The notes below the pieces were generated by a model, which ran no database searches, was not told the DNA's origin, and worked only from the letters and a program-made list of their open reading frames with translations. A program made the translations under genes and the position numbers. From Noviluteimonas lactosilytica (GTDB lineage Bacteria > Pseudomonadota > Gammaproteobacteria > Xanthomonadales > Xanthomonadaceae): a stretch of 64,000 bases of DNA. Each line of letters begins with the position of its first letter. Position 1 is the stretch's first letter. The stretch spans positions 186,001 through 250,000 of the forward strand of contig NZ_JAJGAK010000001.1 in assembly GCF_020866925.1 (NCBI RefSeq), in the 5' to 3' direction. Below, one piece after another: positions 1 through 8,611 of the stretch.

Positions 1-1
1 C

Positions 2-124
2 GATTACCCGCTCGACGAGAACGCCATCCAGGTCACCATCGGCGGCCAGACCGTCGAGGTGTGTTGCGAAGAATGTGCGCAGAAGTTGAACGAAGCGCAC
101 CTGTCGGCGCAGCAGGAAGGCTGA
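2..124 (+). CDS. C-terminal end of a cysteine-cluster protein (5' end outside window)
   Basis: Only the last 40 codons and a TGA stop are visible. The fragment ends with a short beta-rich stretch followed by VEVCCEECAQKLNEAH, that is CC-x2-C followed by an amphipathic helix. This resembles the metal-binding end of YHS/TRASH-like small domains, but the fragment is too short to assign a family. The reading frame is the only long open one here and shows the third-position GC bias of its neighbours. It converges on the next gene, with a perfect hairpin between them. Function unknown; a heavy-metal ligand role is an inference from the cysteines alone. Confidence 0.6.
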   Translation, partial: DYPLDENAIQVTIGGQTVEVCCEECAQKLNEAHLSAQQEG

Positions 125-140
125 TCGCGCGCCGGCTGAA

Positions 141-164
141 CCCCTCTCCCGCGTGGGAGAGGGG
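141..164. terminator. Hairpin between convergent genes
   Basis: A perfect 10-bp stem (CCCCTCTCCC at 141-150, GGGAGAGGGG at 155-164) with a GCGT loop sits between the end of the partial plus-strand gene and the stop of the minus-strand NHL gene. There is no T-run, so it may be a bidirectional weak terminator or a transcript-end stabiliser. Confidence 0.5.
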
Positions 165-175
165 CGCAACGCCGG

Positions 176-1060
176 TCAGGGCTGCGCTTCGACCGGCTGG
201 ATCTTCCAGGAAAGTCCCCACACCGCCATGGCGCGCTGGTTGCTCGCGACGGCGTTCTTCCACAGCGTGTTCGCACCGGTCGCCGAATTGCGCCACACGA
301 GGTCGTCGATGCCGTCGTTGTCGTAGTCGCCCGCGGCCGCGATGAACGATGACGGGTTCGGCACGGTGGTCAGGTACATCTGCGTGTAGGCGTTGGCGGA
401 TTTCCAGATCTGGTTGGCGCCGGTGGCCGAGTCGCGCCACACGATGTCCGCAACGCCGTCGCCGTTGAAGTCGCCGACCGCCGCGACTTTCCATGTGAGC
501 TTGGACAGGCTCGGGAGATACGTCGAGGCGCCCGAACTCGCGGCGGACCACATCAGGTTCCCGCCCGTCTGCGTGTGGCGCCACAGCACGTCCGACTTGC
601 CGTCGCCATCGAAATCGCCGATGCCGGCCAGCACCCACTTCAGGTCGGTGATCGACGACGCGGCCTTCTTCGTCGCGCTGTTACCAGTCAGCCAGATTTC
701 GTTGGCGCCGGTGAGCTTGTTGCGCCACAGCAGGTCCGACTTGCCGTCGCCGTTGAAGTCGCCGGCGCCGACGATGGTCCAGTTCTGATCCGCTTGCGTG
801 GCGAGCACCATGATCGTGTTCGCGTTGCCTGCACGCCACACGATGTTGTTGCCGTTGATCGTGTTGCGCCACACCAGGTCGGCCTTGCCGTCGCCGTCGA
901 AGTCGCCTTGCGCGACGAGCTTGTTCTCCGTCGCGATCGTGGCCGCGGCCATGACCGTCGTGGACTCGGCGCTCAGCCAGATCCTGTTGACGCCGGTGTT
1001 GCCGCGCCAGAAGAGGTCGGAGCGGTGGTCGCCATTGAAATCCGTCGGCACGACGCGCGG
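176..1060 (-). repeat. Long direct repeat, copy 1 (FG-GAP-encoding 3' part)
   Basis: The FG-GAP-coding DNA is, by eye, roughly 90% identical to 3127-4010, including long exact runs such as the stretch covering the anchor GGCGTTGGCGGATTTCCAG. The identity is clearly higher than in the NHL-coding halves of the same two genes, so this part has been recently duplicated or homogenised. Confidence 0.85.
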
Positions 1061-3082
1061 CAACTTCGCGCGGTAGATGCGACCGTTGCTGGTGGCGACG
1101 TACAGGACGCTCGTCTTGATCGCGACGCCTTTCGCGTAATACGGCAGGCTCGTGAGCGTTTCGATCTTCCCGTCCGGACGGATGCGGCGCACCTTGCCTT
1201 CCGAGGTGAAGTACACGCCGAGCGCGTGTGCGGCGAGGCTGGTGACGTTGCCCAGCTTTGCGCTGAGTGCAGGACCGCCCTCGCCCGAATAGAACGTTGG
1301 CGCGTTCGTGTCGGCGTTCGCCACGCCCCCGATCTTCGTGATCACGCCCCCGCGCGAGATCCTGCGGATCGTGCTCGGCAGTTCGTAGACGTAGACGTTG
1401 TCGGCGCCGTCGGTGGCAACCAGGCGCGGCGAGAACAGGGCCGCGTTCTTCGCAAGGCCACCGTCGCCGGTCTGTGCGCGCGTGCCGTTGCCGGCGTACG
1501 TCGTGATCTTGCCGGCGGTATCGACGCGATAGACCTTGTCGACCCCGGTGCTCGCGGCGGCGAGGTACATGTTGCCGACGCTGTCGAGGGCCATGCCGCG
1601 CACGGAGAGACTCGTATTGTTCGCCAGGCCGTTTTCGACCATGGGGCTGCCGCCGAGGCCGCCTGCGAATTGGGTGATCTTTCCATCGAGCGCCGCGCGT
1701 TGCACGCCGCTGGCGAGCACGTTGGACACGTACACGAGGCCGCCGCTCGCCGCCGCGGTCGCATACGGAATCATGTCCCAGGCGAAGGCGGACGAGCAGT
1801 CGTAATAGAAATCGTCGCAGCCATCCCAGGGCTCGAGGCCACTGCCGGCGACGGCCGAAATCTTGCCGCCCGCGATCCGGCGAATGCGATACGTCGGTGC
1901 ACGCTCGTGGAAGGCGATCGAACCATCGTCGCCGACCGAGAGGTGTTCGATGTCCGCCAGGTTCGCACCCAGCGCCGTGGCGCCCTGGCCGGCGATCTGC
2001 ACCGCGCCCGCGTGCGTGTACGCCTTGCCGTCGGCCGCAGCGATCTTCACCACGCGCGCGAAGGTCCAGTCGCCGAAGTAGACGTTGCCGGCGCTGTCGG
2101 TGGTGATGCCCTCGATGTAACCGAAGCGCGCGGTTCCGATCCCATTGGCGCCCTCGGCCGAACGCGTCCTGCAGTTGTCGTCGACGCCGCCGTAGACGAC
2201 CTGCGTCGACCCGGACTGCTTGATCAGCGCGCAGTCGTAGTTGAAGTACACGCTGCCCGCCGCGTCCACGTGGATCTCGTACGTGGTAACGCCCGGCATG
2301 AACGTCGAGATGATGCCGTCGGTCGTGACCTTGCGGATCGCGCGGTTGCCCGCGTCGGTGATGTACAGGACGCCGGTTGCGTCGACATCGATGCCGTAGG
2401 GCCCCCAGAACTGCGCAGCGGTTGCAGGGCCGCCCTCGCCCGCGTTCGTGCCGCGCACGCCCGAGCCTGCGTACGTACTGATCACACCTTGCGGCGTGAT
2501 CTTGCGCACGCGTTGCGCGTCGGTGTCGGAGACGAAGAGATTGCCGTTCTTGTCGATCGCCACGTCGTAAGGCGACATGAAACTCGCGCTCGTGGCCTGC
2601 CCGCCGTCGCCCGCGTGTGCGGCGATGCCGTTGCCCGCGACGGTGGTGATCGTGCCGTCGACCGCGATGCGCCGCACGCGGCGGTTGCCGCTGTCGACGA
2701 AGTACAGGTTGCCCGCGGCGTCGAACTTCAACCCGGCCGGCTTGTTGATGAAGGCCTTCGACACGGGACCGCCGTCGCCGCCGAAACCGCTGCTGCCGCC
2801 GACCAACGTGCTGATCACGCCTTGCGGCGTGATCTTGCGGATGCGATTGGCCGAGCTTTGCGATACGTACATGTTGCCGGCCTTGTCGATCGCGACATCG
2901 CCGACGCCGACGAGGTTCGCCGATTTCGCCGCGCCGCCGTCGCCGGTCCAGGTGCCGCCGGCGATCTGCGTCCATGTCAGTTGCTGCGCGTGCGTCGTCC
3001 CCACGACGCCGGCCGCCACGACCAGGAGCGCAGTCGCGGCCACTCGCCCGAGCACGCCCGGGCGATTCGTTTCGTTCCCCAT
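176..3082 (-). CDS. Secreted NHL-repeat and FG-GAP/VCBS-repeat protein, copy 1
   Basis: Predicted 968 aa. The ATG at 3082 follows a GGGGGAAGGA ribosome site; the open frame upstream is not used because a signal peptide starts here (hydrophobic stretch, cleavage about THA-QQ, residue 32). Residues about 40-640 carry NHL-type beta-propeller repeats (recurring GNLY/DSGNRRVRRI patterns). From about residue 680 there are six calcium-binding FG-GAP repeats of the form DxDGDGxxDxxWR. The C-terminus is almost identical to the next gene's. NHL and FG-GAP blades normally form secreted or surface binding propellers; no catalytic residues are seen. Probably exported to the cell surface or medium. The ligand is unknown. 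Confidence 0.88.
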   Translation of the reverse strand: MGNETNRPGVLGRVAATALLVVAAGVVGTTHAQQLTWTQIAGGTWTGDGGAAKSANLVGVGDVAIDKAGNMYVSQSSANRIRKITPQGVISTLVGGSSGFGGDGGPVSKAFINKPAGLKFDAAGNLYFVDSGNRRVRRIAVDGTITTVAGNGIAAHAGDGGQATSASFMSPYDVAIDKNGNLFVSDTDAQRVRKITPQGVISTYAGSGVRGTNAGEGGPATAAQFWGPYGIDVDATGVLYITDAGNRAIRKVTTDGIISTFMPGVTTYEIHVDAAGSVYFNYDCALIKQSGSTQVVYGGVDDNCRTRSAEGANGIGTARFGYIEGITTDSAGNVYFGDWTFARVVKIAAADGKAYTHAGAVQIAGQGATALGANLADIEHLSVGDDGSIAFHERAPTYRIRRIAGGKISAVAGSGLEPWDGCDDFYYDCSSAFAWDMIPYATAAASGGLVYVSNVLASGVQRAALDGKITQFAGGLGGSPMVENGLANNTSLSVRGMALDSVGNMYLAAASTGVDKVYRVDTAGKITTYAGNGTRAQTGDGGLAKNAALFSPRLVATDGADNVYVYELPSTIRRISRGGVITKIGGVANADTNAPTFYSGEGGPALSAKLGNVTSLAAHALGVYFTSEGKVRRIRPDGKIETLTSLPYYAKGVAIKTSVLYVATSNGRIYRAKLPRVVPTDFNGDHRSDLFWRGNTGVNRIWLSAESTTVMAAATIATENKLVAQGDFDGDGKADLVWRNTINGNNIVWRAGNANTIMVLATQADQNWTIVGAGDFNGDGKSDLLWRNKLTGANEIWLTGNSATKKAASSITDLKWVLAGIGDFDGDGKSDVLWRHTQTGGNLMWSAASSGASTYLPSLSKLTWKVAAVGDFNGDGVADIVWRDSATGANQIWKSANAYTQMYLTTVPNPSSFIAAAGDYDNDGIDDLVWRNSATGANTLWKNAVASNQRAMAVWGLSWKIQPVEAQP

Positions 3083-3126
3083 CGTTCCTTCCCCCGAAGT
3101 CCGATCAGTGGTTCGTGTTTTACGTT

Positions 3127-4010
3127 TTACGGCTGCGCTTCGACCGGCTGGATCTTCCACGAAAGACCCCACACTGCCATGGCGCGCTGGTTGCTCCCGA
3201 CCGCATTCCGCCACAACGTGTTCGCACCCGTGGCCGAGTTGCGCCACACCAGGTCGTCGATGCCGTCGTTGTCGTAATCGCCCGCGGCTGCGATGAACCA
3301 CTGCGTGTTCGGCACGGTCGTCAGGTACATCTGCGTGTAGGCGTTGGCGGATTTCCAGATCTGGTTCGCGCCGGTGGCCGTGTCGCGCCACACGATGTCC
3401 GACACGCCGTCGCCGTTGAAGTCGCCGATCGCGGCGACCTTCCAAGTGAGCTTCGCAAGGCTCGGGAGATACTTCGAAGCACCCGCGTTGGCGCCGGACC
3501 ACAGCAGGTTGCCGCCGGTCTGCGTGTGGCGCCAGAGCACGTCGGACTTGCCGTCGGCGTCGAAGTCGCCGATGCCCGCGAGCACCCACTTCAGGTCGGG
3601 GATCGTGGACGCGGCTTTCTTCGTCGCGCTGTTGGCGGTCAGCCAGATGTCGTTGGCGCCGGTGACCTTGTTGCGCCAGAACAGGTCCGACTTGCCGTCG
3701 CCGTTGAAGTCGCCCGCGCCGACGATCGTCCAGTTCTGGTCGGCTTGCGTCGCGAGCACCATGATCGTGTTCGCATTGCCCGCGCGCCACACGACGTTGT
3801 TGCCGTTGAGCGTGTTGCGCCACACGATGTCGGTCTTGCCGTCGCCGTCGAAGTCGCCCTGCGCGACGAGCTTGTTTTCCGTCGCGATCGTTGCCGGCGC
3901 CATGCCCGTCGTGGATTCGGCGCTGAACCACACGCGGTTGACGCCGGTGCTGCCACGCCAGAACACATCGCTGCGATGGTCGCCGTTGAAGTCGTTCACC
4001 GGGATGCGCG
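3127..4010 (-). repeat. Long direct repeat, copy 2 (FG-GAP-encoding 3' part)
   Basis: Second copy of the repeat at 176-1060. The identity begins right at the stop codon region and fades around the first FG-GAP repeat. Recombination between the copies would delete one gene and fuse the NHL part of one to the tail of the other. Confidence 0.85.
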
Positions 4011-6003
4011 GCAGCTGCGCGCGCACCACGCGACCGTTCTGCGTCGTCACGTACAGGTAGCCGAACTTCGCCGCGAGGCCCATCGCGTAGTTCGGCGTGC
4101 CCTGCACGGTTTCGATCCTGCCGTCGGGGCGGATGCGGCGCACCTTGCCTTCGGACGCGAAGTACAGGCCGCTCGGATGCGCGGCCATGCCCGTCACCGA
4201 ACCGGGCTGCGCATTGAGCGCGAGCCCGCCTTCGCCGCGGTAGAACCCGTCGATGGTCGGATCCTCGTTGAACGTCTTGCCCGCGACGCGGCGGATGATG
4301 CCGTCGAGGCCGATCTTGCGGATCAGCCCTTGTGCGAAGACGAAGACGTTCCCGGCGCCGTCGGCGGCGACATGCGTCGCATTGGCCAGCGACGCGCTGG
4401 TGGCCGGGCCGTTGTCGCCGATCGGTGCGCTCGGGTCGTCGCTGCCGGCGAACGTCGTCGCGATACCCGCGGGGTTCACCTTGACGATCCTGCCGCGATT
4501 GTCGGGAATGAAGAGGTTGCCCGCACCGTCGAGCGCGATGTTGCCCATCAGGGTGAAGTTCGTCTGCGTCGCCGGCACGTTGTCCAGCGGTTCGGAACCA
4601 CCGCCGGCGAACAGCGTCGTCGTGCCGTTGCCGTTGACGCGCGTGACGGTATTCGTCGCGCGGTCGGCGATGTACGTCACGTTGCCGGGGCCGCTGGCCA
4701 GGCCGGTGACGCGCGCGAAGCTGCACGAGGTCGCCAGGGTGCCCGTGCATCCGACCGAGGCCAGGCCGGTGCCCGCGTACTCCCACACCTTCCCGGCGGA
4801 GATCTCGCGCACGCGATACGAGTACAGCCACTCGTTGAACATCACGCCGCCATCGTCGGCCACCGTCACCGCGTTGGTGTACGACGTCATCGCGGTCGCG
4901 CCGGCCTGGCCGTACGGCATGACGACCGGCGTGCCGGCGTACGTGTAGACCTTGCTGTCGGCGGCGGCGATCTTCACGATCCGCGCGTTGTTGGTGTCGG
5001 CGAAAAAGATGTTGCCGGCCGCGTCGACGGCGATGCCGTCGGGATAGCCGAATTGCGCGCTGGTCGCGAGCGTGCCATCGGGGCTCTTGCCGTCGCAGTA
5101 CGACGCAAGCGAGCCGTAGATCGTCGTCACGTTGGCCGGCGTGCGCTTCGCGATCTGGCAGTCCGACTCCATGTAGACGTTGCCGGCCGCGTCCACTTCG
5201 ACGTTCAGCGGAATGCTCAGGCCGCTCGCGTACGTGGTGATCGTGCCGTTGGTGGCGACGCGACGGACGCGGTTGTTCTTCGTGTCGGCGATGTAGAGAT
5301 TGCCGGCGTCGTCGACGTCGATGCCTTCGGGGTCGTACAGGTAGGCCGAAGTCGCGGGGCCGTTGTCGCCGTAGTAACCGGCGAAGTCGAGCGTGCCCGC
5401 GTAAGTGCTGATGACGCCGGCCGACGTGACCTTGCGGACGATGTGGTGCCTGCGGTCGCCGATGAAGAGGTTGCCGTTCTTGTCGAAGGCAAGTCCGGTG
5501 GGATCGCCGATGCCGGCCGACTTCGCCTGGCCGCCGTTACCGCTCGCATGCCAGTCGCCGTTGCCCGCGACCGTCGTGATCGTGCCGTCCGGCGCGATGC
5601 GGCGCACGCGGCGATTGCCCGAGTCGGAGAAATACAGGTTGCCTGCTGCATCGAACACCATGCCGCTCGGGCGATCGATCAGCGCCTTCGACGCTTGCCC
5701 ACCATCACCGCCGAAGCCGTTGGCGCCGCCGACGAGCGTGGTGATCACGCCGCCCGGGGTGATCTTGCGGATGCGGTTGGCCCACACCGAGGAGACGTAG
5801 AGGTTGCCCGCGCCGTCGATCACGACTTCGCTTGGGCCCTGCAGGTACGCCGCTTTCGCCTGGCCGCCGTCGCCGGTCCAGCCGCCCGCCAGGTTGGCGA
5901 AGTTCAGTTGCGTCTGCGCATGCGTCGCGCCGATGCCCCCCATCGCGAGGCACGCGGCCATCAACGACAGTGCGATGTTGCGCTTGCGTCCGGTGTTCGC
6001 CAC
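3127..6003 (-). CDS. Secreted NHL-repeat and FG-GAP/VCBS-repeat protein, copy 2
   Basis: Predicted 958 aa. The start is GTG at 6003, with GAGAGGG 5 nt upstream, followed directly by a signal peptide (residues 1-28, ending ATHAQ). The domain plan matches the gene 44 bp downstream: NHL propeller repeats about 35-640, then six FG-GAP calcium repeats from residue 671, ending in the shared VEAQP tail. The two genes are tandem in the same orientation and may be co-transcribed, this one first. A small signal-peptide-like ORF lies 20 bp upstream. The N-terminal halves differ substantially, which suggests different ligands on a common surface scaffold. Function is unknown beyond a likely secreted beta-propeller role. 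Confidence 0.88.
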   Translation of the reverse strand: MANTGRKRNIALSLMAACLAMGGIGATHAQTQLNFANLAGGWTGDGGQAKAAYLQGPSEVVIDGAGNLYVSSVWANRIRKITPGGVITTLVGGANGFGGDGGQASKALIDRPSGMVFDAAGNLYFSDSGNRRVRRIAPDGTITTVAGNGDWHASGNGGQAKSAGIGDPTGLAFDKNGNLFIGDRRHHIVRKVTSAGVISTYAGTLDFAGYYGDNGPATSAYLYDPEGIDVDDAGNLYIADTKNNRVRRVATNGTITTYASGLSIPLNVEVDAAGNVYMESDCQIAKRTPANVTTIYGSLASYCDGKSPDGTLATSAQFGYPDGIAVDAAGNIFFADTNNARIVKIAAADSKVYTYAGTPVVMPYGQAGATAMTSYTNAVTVADDGGVMFNEWLYSYRVREISAGKVWEYAGTGLASVGCTGTLATSCSFARVTGLASGPGNVTYIADRATNTVTRVNGNGTTTLFAGGGSEPLDNVPATQTNFTLMGNIALDGAGNLFIPDNRGRIVKVNPAGIATTFAGSDDPSAPIGDNGPATSASLANATHVAADGAGNVFVFAQGLIRKIGLDGIIRRVAGKTFNEDPTIDGFYRGEGGLALNAQPGSVTGMAAHPSGLYFASEGKVRRIRPDGRIETVQGTPNYAMGLAAKFGYLYVTTQNGRVVRAQLPRIPVNDFNGDHRSDVFWRGSTGVNRVWFSAESTTGMAPATIATENKLVAQGDFDGDGKTDIVWRNTLNGNNVVWRAGNANTIMVLATQADQNWTIVGAGDFNGDGKSDLFWRNKVTGANDIWLTANSATKKAASTIPDLKWVLAGIGDFDADGKSDVLWRHTQTGGNLLWSGANAGASKYLPSLAKLTWKVAAIGDFNGDGVSDIVWRDTATGANQIWKSANAYTQMYLTTVPNTQWFIAAAGDYDNDGIDDLVWRNSATGANTLWRNAVGSNQRAMAVWGLSWKIQPVEAQP

Positions 6004-6023
6004 GGTGCCCTCTCGATGCAGGT

Positions 6024-6206
6024 TCAAGGTTGGGATGGGGTATCGCGCACGGCTTCGCCAGCGATCACGCGGATCGCTTCGTCCAGATCGGGTTCGGCCT
6101 GGTCGGCGCCCACTGCACCGGCCACGCCTGCTGCGACAACCCACAACCCACCCACGACGAGGCGCCCGAACCATTTGCCCAGGCGCGCGACTTCCGTGCT
6201 TTGCAC
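6024..6206 (-). CDS. Possible small exported peptide upstream of the NHL gene
   Basis: A 60-residue frame starting at GTG (6206) with a GGGGGGG run upstream. It has a basic N-terminus, a 20-residue hydrophobic segment with small residues (AAGVAGAVGA) and a short acidic tail, which looks like a signal peptide plus a 25-residue mature part. It lies 20 bp before the GTG start of the NHL gene on the same strand and could be translationally linked to it. No family is recognised, and high-GC DNA makes chance ORFs common, so it is listed as a candidate only. Confidence 0.35.
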   Translation of the reverse strand: MQSTEVARLGKWFGRLVVGGLWVVAAGVAGAVGADQAEPDLDEAIRVIAGEAVRDTPSQP

Positions 6207-6343
6207 TGCCCCCCCAACGGGGCACCCCGGCCCCGCGAGCGACTATAGCCATTCCATGTTGCGTGGATAGACGTGACCGCGCGGCGCACCGCCACCGCCG
6301 GTCAACGATCGCCGCTGGCGCGCATCGCGGGTGAACAGGACGC

Positions 6344-6679
6344 TCAGGCCTTGCGCAGGAAGCACGTCTTGAGGACGAGACCCTTGATCTTGTCGGAGTT
6401 GCCTTCGATGTGTTCCGCGTCGTCGGACACCAGGCGGATGTGCTTGATCACGGTGCCCTGCTTCAACGGGATCGACGAGCCCTTGACCTTGAGGTCCTTG
6501 ATCACGACGACGGTGTCGCCGTCGGCGAGCACGTTGCCGTTGCTGTCGCGCACGACGAGCGCGTCTTCGCTCGCTTCACCGGCTGCGAGCGGCCACTCGA
6601 AACCGCAATCGGCGCACACATGGTGGGCGCCGTCGACGTACGTGTTCTCGAGGGTGCACTGCGGGCAGGGGGTGGTCAT
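6344..6679 (-). CDS. yjdM: PhnA/YjdM-family zinc-ribbon protein
   Basis: Predicted 111 aa, the usual length of the family. Cys5, Cys8, Cys22 and Cys25 (CPQC...CADC) form the N-terminal zinc ribbon. The C-terminal half, with KDLKVKGSSIPLKQGTVI and IKGLVLKTCFLRK, is the conserved SH3-like PhnA domain. The family was named from the E. coli phn region but is not needed for phosphonate use, and its role is still unclear. It stands alone on the minus strand with its own ATG. The identification is firm; the function is not. Confidence 0.93.
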   Translation of the reverse strand: MTTPCPQCTLENTYVDGAHHVCADCGFEWPLAAGEASEDALVVRDSNGNVLADGDTVVVIKDLKVKGSSIPLKQGTVIKHIRLVSDDAEHIEGNSDKIKGLVLKTCFLRKA

Positions 6680-6742
6680 CGCGGCGATCCGGCGGGGAAG
6701 CCGCCCATTATCGCGCGGCGCCCTGCCCGCCGCGCACTCGGG

Positions 6743-7351
6743 TCACTGTCGCTTCGCCTCGCTGAAGGCCTGCATGTCGCCGGCGAGGCTGCCCAGCGTC
6801 GTGCCGAAGGTCGCGTCGGCGTCGATGTCGCGCGCGCCGGCCAGGTATTCGCCGACGACCTTGTCGCAGGTCGCCGCGTCGCGCACTTCGTTCGGGAACC
6901 AGCCGCGCAGCGTGGCGACGGCGCCGGTCTTCGCATCGGCCATGACCGTGTCGCGGTACTTCGCCCCCGCGGCTTCGCCCTGCTTCACCTGCAGGATCGC
7001 GCGCTGCATGTGCACGTAGCCGTTGGCCGCGCGGACCATCGCGCCGTTGTGGCGCATCCAGCGGTTGCGGGCCTCGTTGGCCTTCACCGCCTCGAGCGGG
7101 CCGAGCGCGCTGCAGTGGTCGGCCATCGCGTTGACCCGGATCGCACCGGCGATGGCGAACACCGCCGCGGCGTCGCGCCGTTCGTTGACCGCGGGAATGA
7201 ACCCACCCTCGGACGTGTATCGACTCTCGACGACGGCGACTCCGGTACCCGCGACATCGTTACCCGTGACATCGGCACCCATGGCGGCGCCGTGCGCTGC
7301 GAGCAGCGCGATCGCCAGAAGAATTCCCCGTTGCATCTTTCGTATCCCCAT
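6743..7351 (-). CDS. Hypothetical secreted protein
   Basis: Predicted 202 aa. The ATG at 7351 is chosen because GGGGAAG lies 4 nt upstream; a TTG at 7363 and an ATG at 7336 are alternatives. The N-terminus is a typical signal peptide (QRGILLAIALLAAHGAAMGA). The mature part is mostly alpha-helical with two cysteines and a conserved-looking RNRWMRHNGAMVRAANGYVHMQRAI block. I do not recognise a family. It is probably periplasmic and appears to be a single-gene unit, divergent from arsC. Confidence 0.75.
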   Translation of the reverse strand: MGIRKMQRGILLAIALLAAHGAAMGADVTGNDVAGTGVAVVESRYTSEGGFIPAVNERRDAAAVFAIAGAIRVNAMADHCSALGPLEAVKANEARNRWMRHNGAMVRAANGYVHMQRAILQVKQGEAAGAKYRDTVMADAKTGAVATLRGWFPNEVRDAATCDKVVGEYLAGARDIDADATFGTTLGSLAGDMQAFSEAKRQ

Positions 7352-7485
7352 CGGCTTCCCCAAGCCACGGACCGAAAGTAGCGGCGCAGGTTCCGCTGCG
7401 CAATGCGGTATTTGTGCGTTGTGCGCATTCAGTGTGCAAGCGGCCGCGCCGCGGACGACGGGCGGTTGGGCCTACAATCCTTCGC

Positions 7486-7830
7486 ATGGACACCTACTTC
7501 CACAATCCGCGTTGCACCAAGTCGCGCGGCGCGCTCGCACTGCTGGCCGAACATGGCGTCGAACCCGACGTCGTCGCCTATCTCGATACCCCGCCTTCCA
7601 CCGACGATCTCCGCGGCCTGCTGCGCAAGCTCGGCCTTCCCGCGCGCGAGCTGATGCGTTCGGGCGAAGACGTGTACAAGCAGCTGGGCCTGGCCGATCC
7701 GTCGCTGTCGGAGGACGCGCTGATCGAGGCCATGCACCGGCATCCGATCCTCATCGAACGCCCGATCTTCGTGCGCGGCGACCGCGCGGTGATCGGCCGC
7801 CCCATCGAGAACGTCCTCCAGCTGCTCTGA
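7486..7830 (+). CDS. arsC: ArsC-family arsenate reductase (glutaredoxin-dependent type)
   Basis: Predicted 114 aa. The N-terminal HNPRCTKSRGA motif holds the catalytic Cys10. Arg58, Arg92 and Arg105 match the anion-binding arginines known in E. coli ArsC (R60, R94, R107). The family reduces arsenate to arsenite with glutathione and glutaredoxin; close relatives (YffB/Spx-like) are not arsenate reductases, so specificity is inferred. The ATG at 7486 has no Shine-Dalgarno, and a TACAAT box lies only 7 nt upstream (7473-7478), so the transcript may be nearly leaderless. No arsR or efflux gene is adjacent. Confidence 0.88.
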   Translation: MDTYFHNPRCTKSRGALALLAEHGVEPDVVAYLDTPPSTDDLRGLLRKLGLPARELMRSGEDVYKQLGLADPSLSEDALIEAMHRHPILIERPIFVRGDRAVIGRPIENVLQLL

Positions 7831-7851
7831 CCCCGGGTGTAACCTGCACGC

Positions 7852-8607
7852 ATGTGGACCAGCCTCGCCATCGCCGTGGGCTTCGTGCTGGTCGCCTTCC
7901 TCGTGGCCACCGCGCCCGCGGGATGGATACGGCGGCGCCATGGCGCCGAACATGTCGGCGAGACGCGCGACCTCGCCCGCGACATCGCCACGCGGCTCGG
8001 CGTGCTGCACGGGCTCATCCTCGGCCTGGTCTTCGGCCACGTCGTCGCGCAGTCCGGCGACCTGCGCACGGGCCTGCGCGCAGAAGCCGCGGCCGTCGAA
8101 CACATCTATTACCTCGCGCACGATTACCGCGCGCCGGCCGTGCAGGCCGCGGCGGCGCGTTACGTCGACGCGGTGATCGACCGCGACTGGCCGTCGCAGC
8201 GCGACGCCGGAGAAGTCAGCGACGCGGGCTGGATCGCGCTGCGCGCCGTGCAGGCCTCGCTGCTCGCACTGGAGCCCGGCAATCGCCGCGAACACGTGCT
8301 CGCCGATGCGATGCAGCAGGACATGTGGACGCTCGAACGCCAGCGCCAGCTGCGCGGCTATCAATCGGCGGAGCACGTTCCGTTCGAATTCTGGTTCGCG
8401 GCGGTCGTGGGCCTCGCGCTGATCGGCGCGCTGACGTTCGTGTATGCACCCACGCCCAAGCACCTGGCGATCGTCGGCGCCTACGCGGTGTACGCAGGCC
8501 TCGTGCTGTACATGATCTTCGACCTCTCGCGTCCGTTCGCCGGGCTCATCACCGTGGGCCCCGAGGCGTTCGAGAACGCGCGCGGGTCGTTCCGTTCCGG
8601 GTTGTAG
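7852..8607 (+). CDS. DUF4239 (bestrophin-like) membrane protein
   Basis: Predicted 251 aa. TM helix at 4-25, a second hydrophobic segment around LGVLHGLILGLVFGHVVAQ, an amphipathic middle region, and two C-terminal TM helices. The ending FDLSRPFAGLITVGPEAFEN is the hallmark of DUF4239, a family distantly compared with bestrophin-type channels. It lies 21 bp after arsC and 4 bp before the acetyltransferase gene on the same strand, so the three may be co-transcribed. No substrate or ion specificity can be read from the sequence. Confidence 0.8.
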   Translation: MWTSLAIAVGFVLVAFLVATAPAGWIRRRHGAEHVGETRDLARDIATRLGVLHGLILGLVFGHVVAQSGDLRTGLRAEAAAVEHIYYLAHDYRAPAVQAAAARYVDAVIDRDWPSQRDAGEVSDAGWIALRAVQASLLALEPGNRREHVLADAMQQDMWTLERQRQLRGYQSAEHVPFEFWFAAVVGLALIGALTFVYAPTPKHLAIVGAYAVYAGLVLYMIFDLSRPFAGLITVGPEAFENARGSFRSGL

Positions 8608-8611
8608 GCAC

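Noticed and set aside
681-2975. Long minus-strand frame inside the first propeller gene
   Set aside because: It overlaps the coherent NHL/FG-GAP frame and is an Arg-rich low-complexity translation.
176-4010. CRISPR array suggested by regularly repeated sequence
   Set aside because: The repeats are protein-coding FG-GAP and NHL blades in frame, without short identical repeats and unique spacers.
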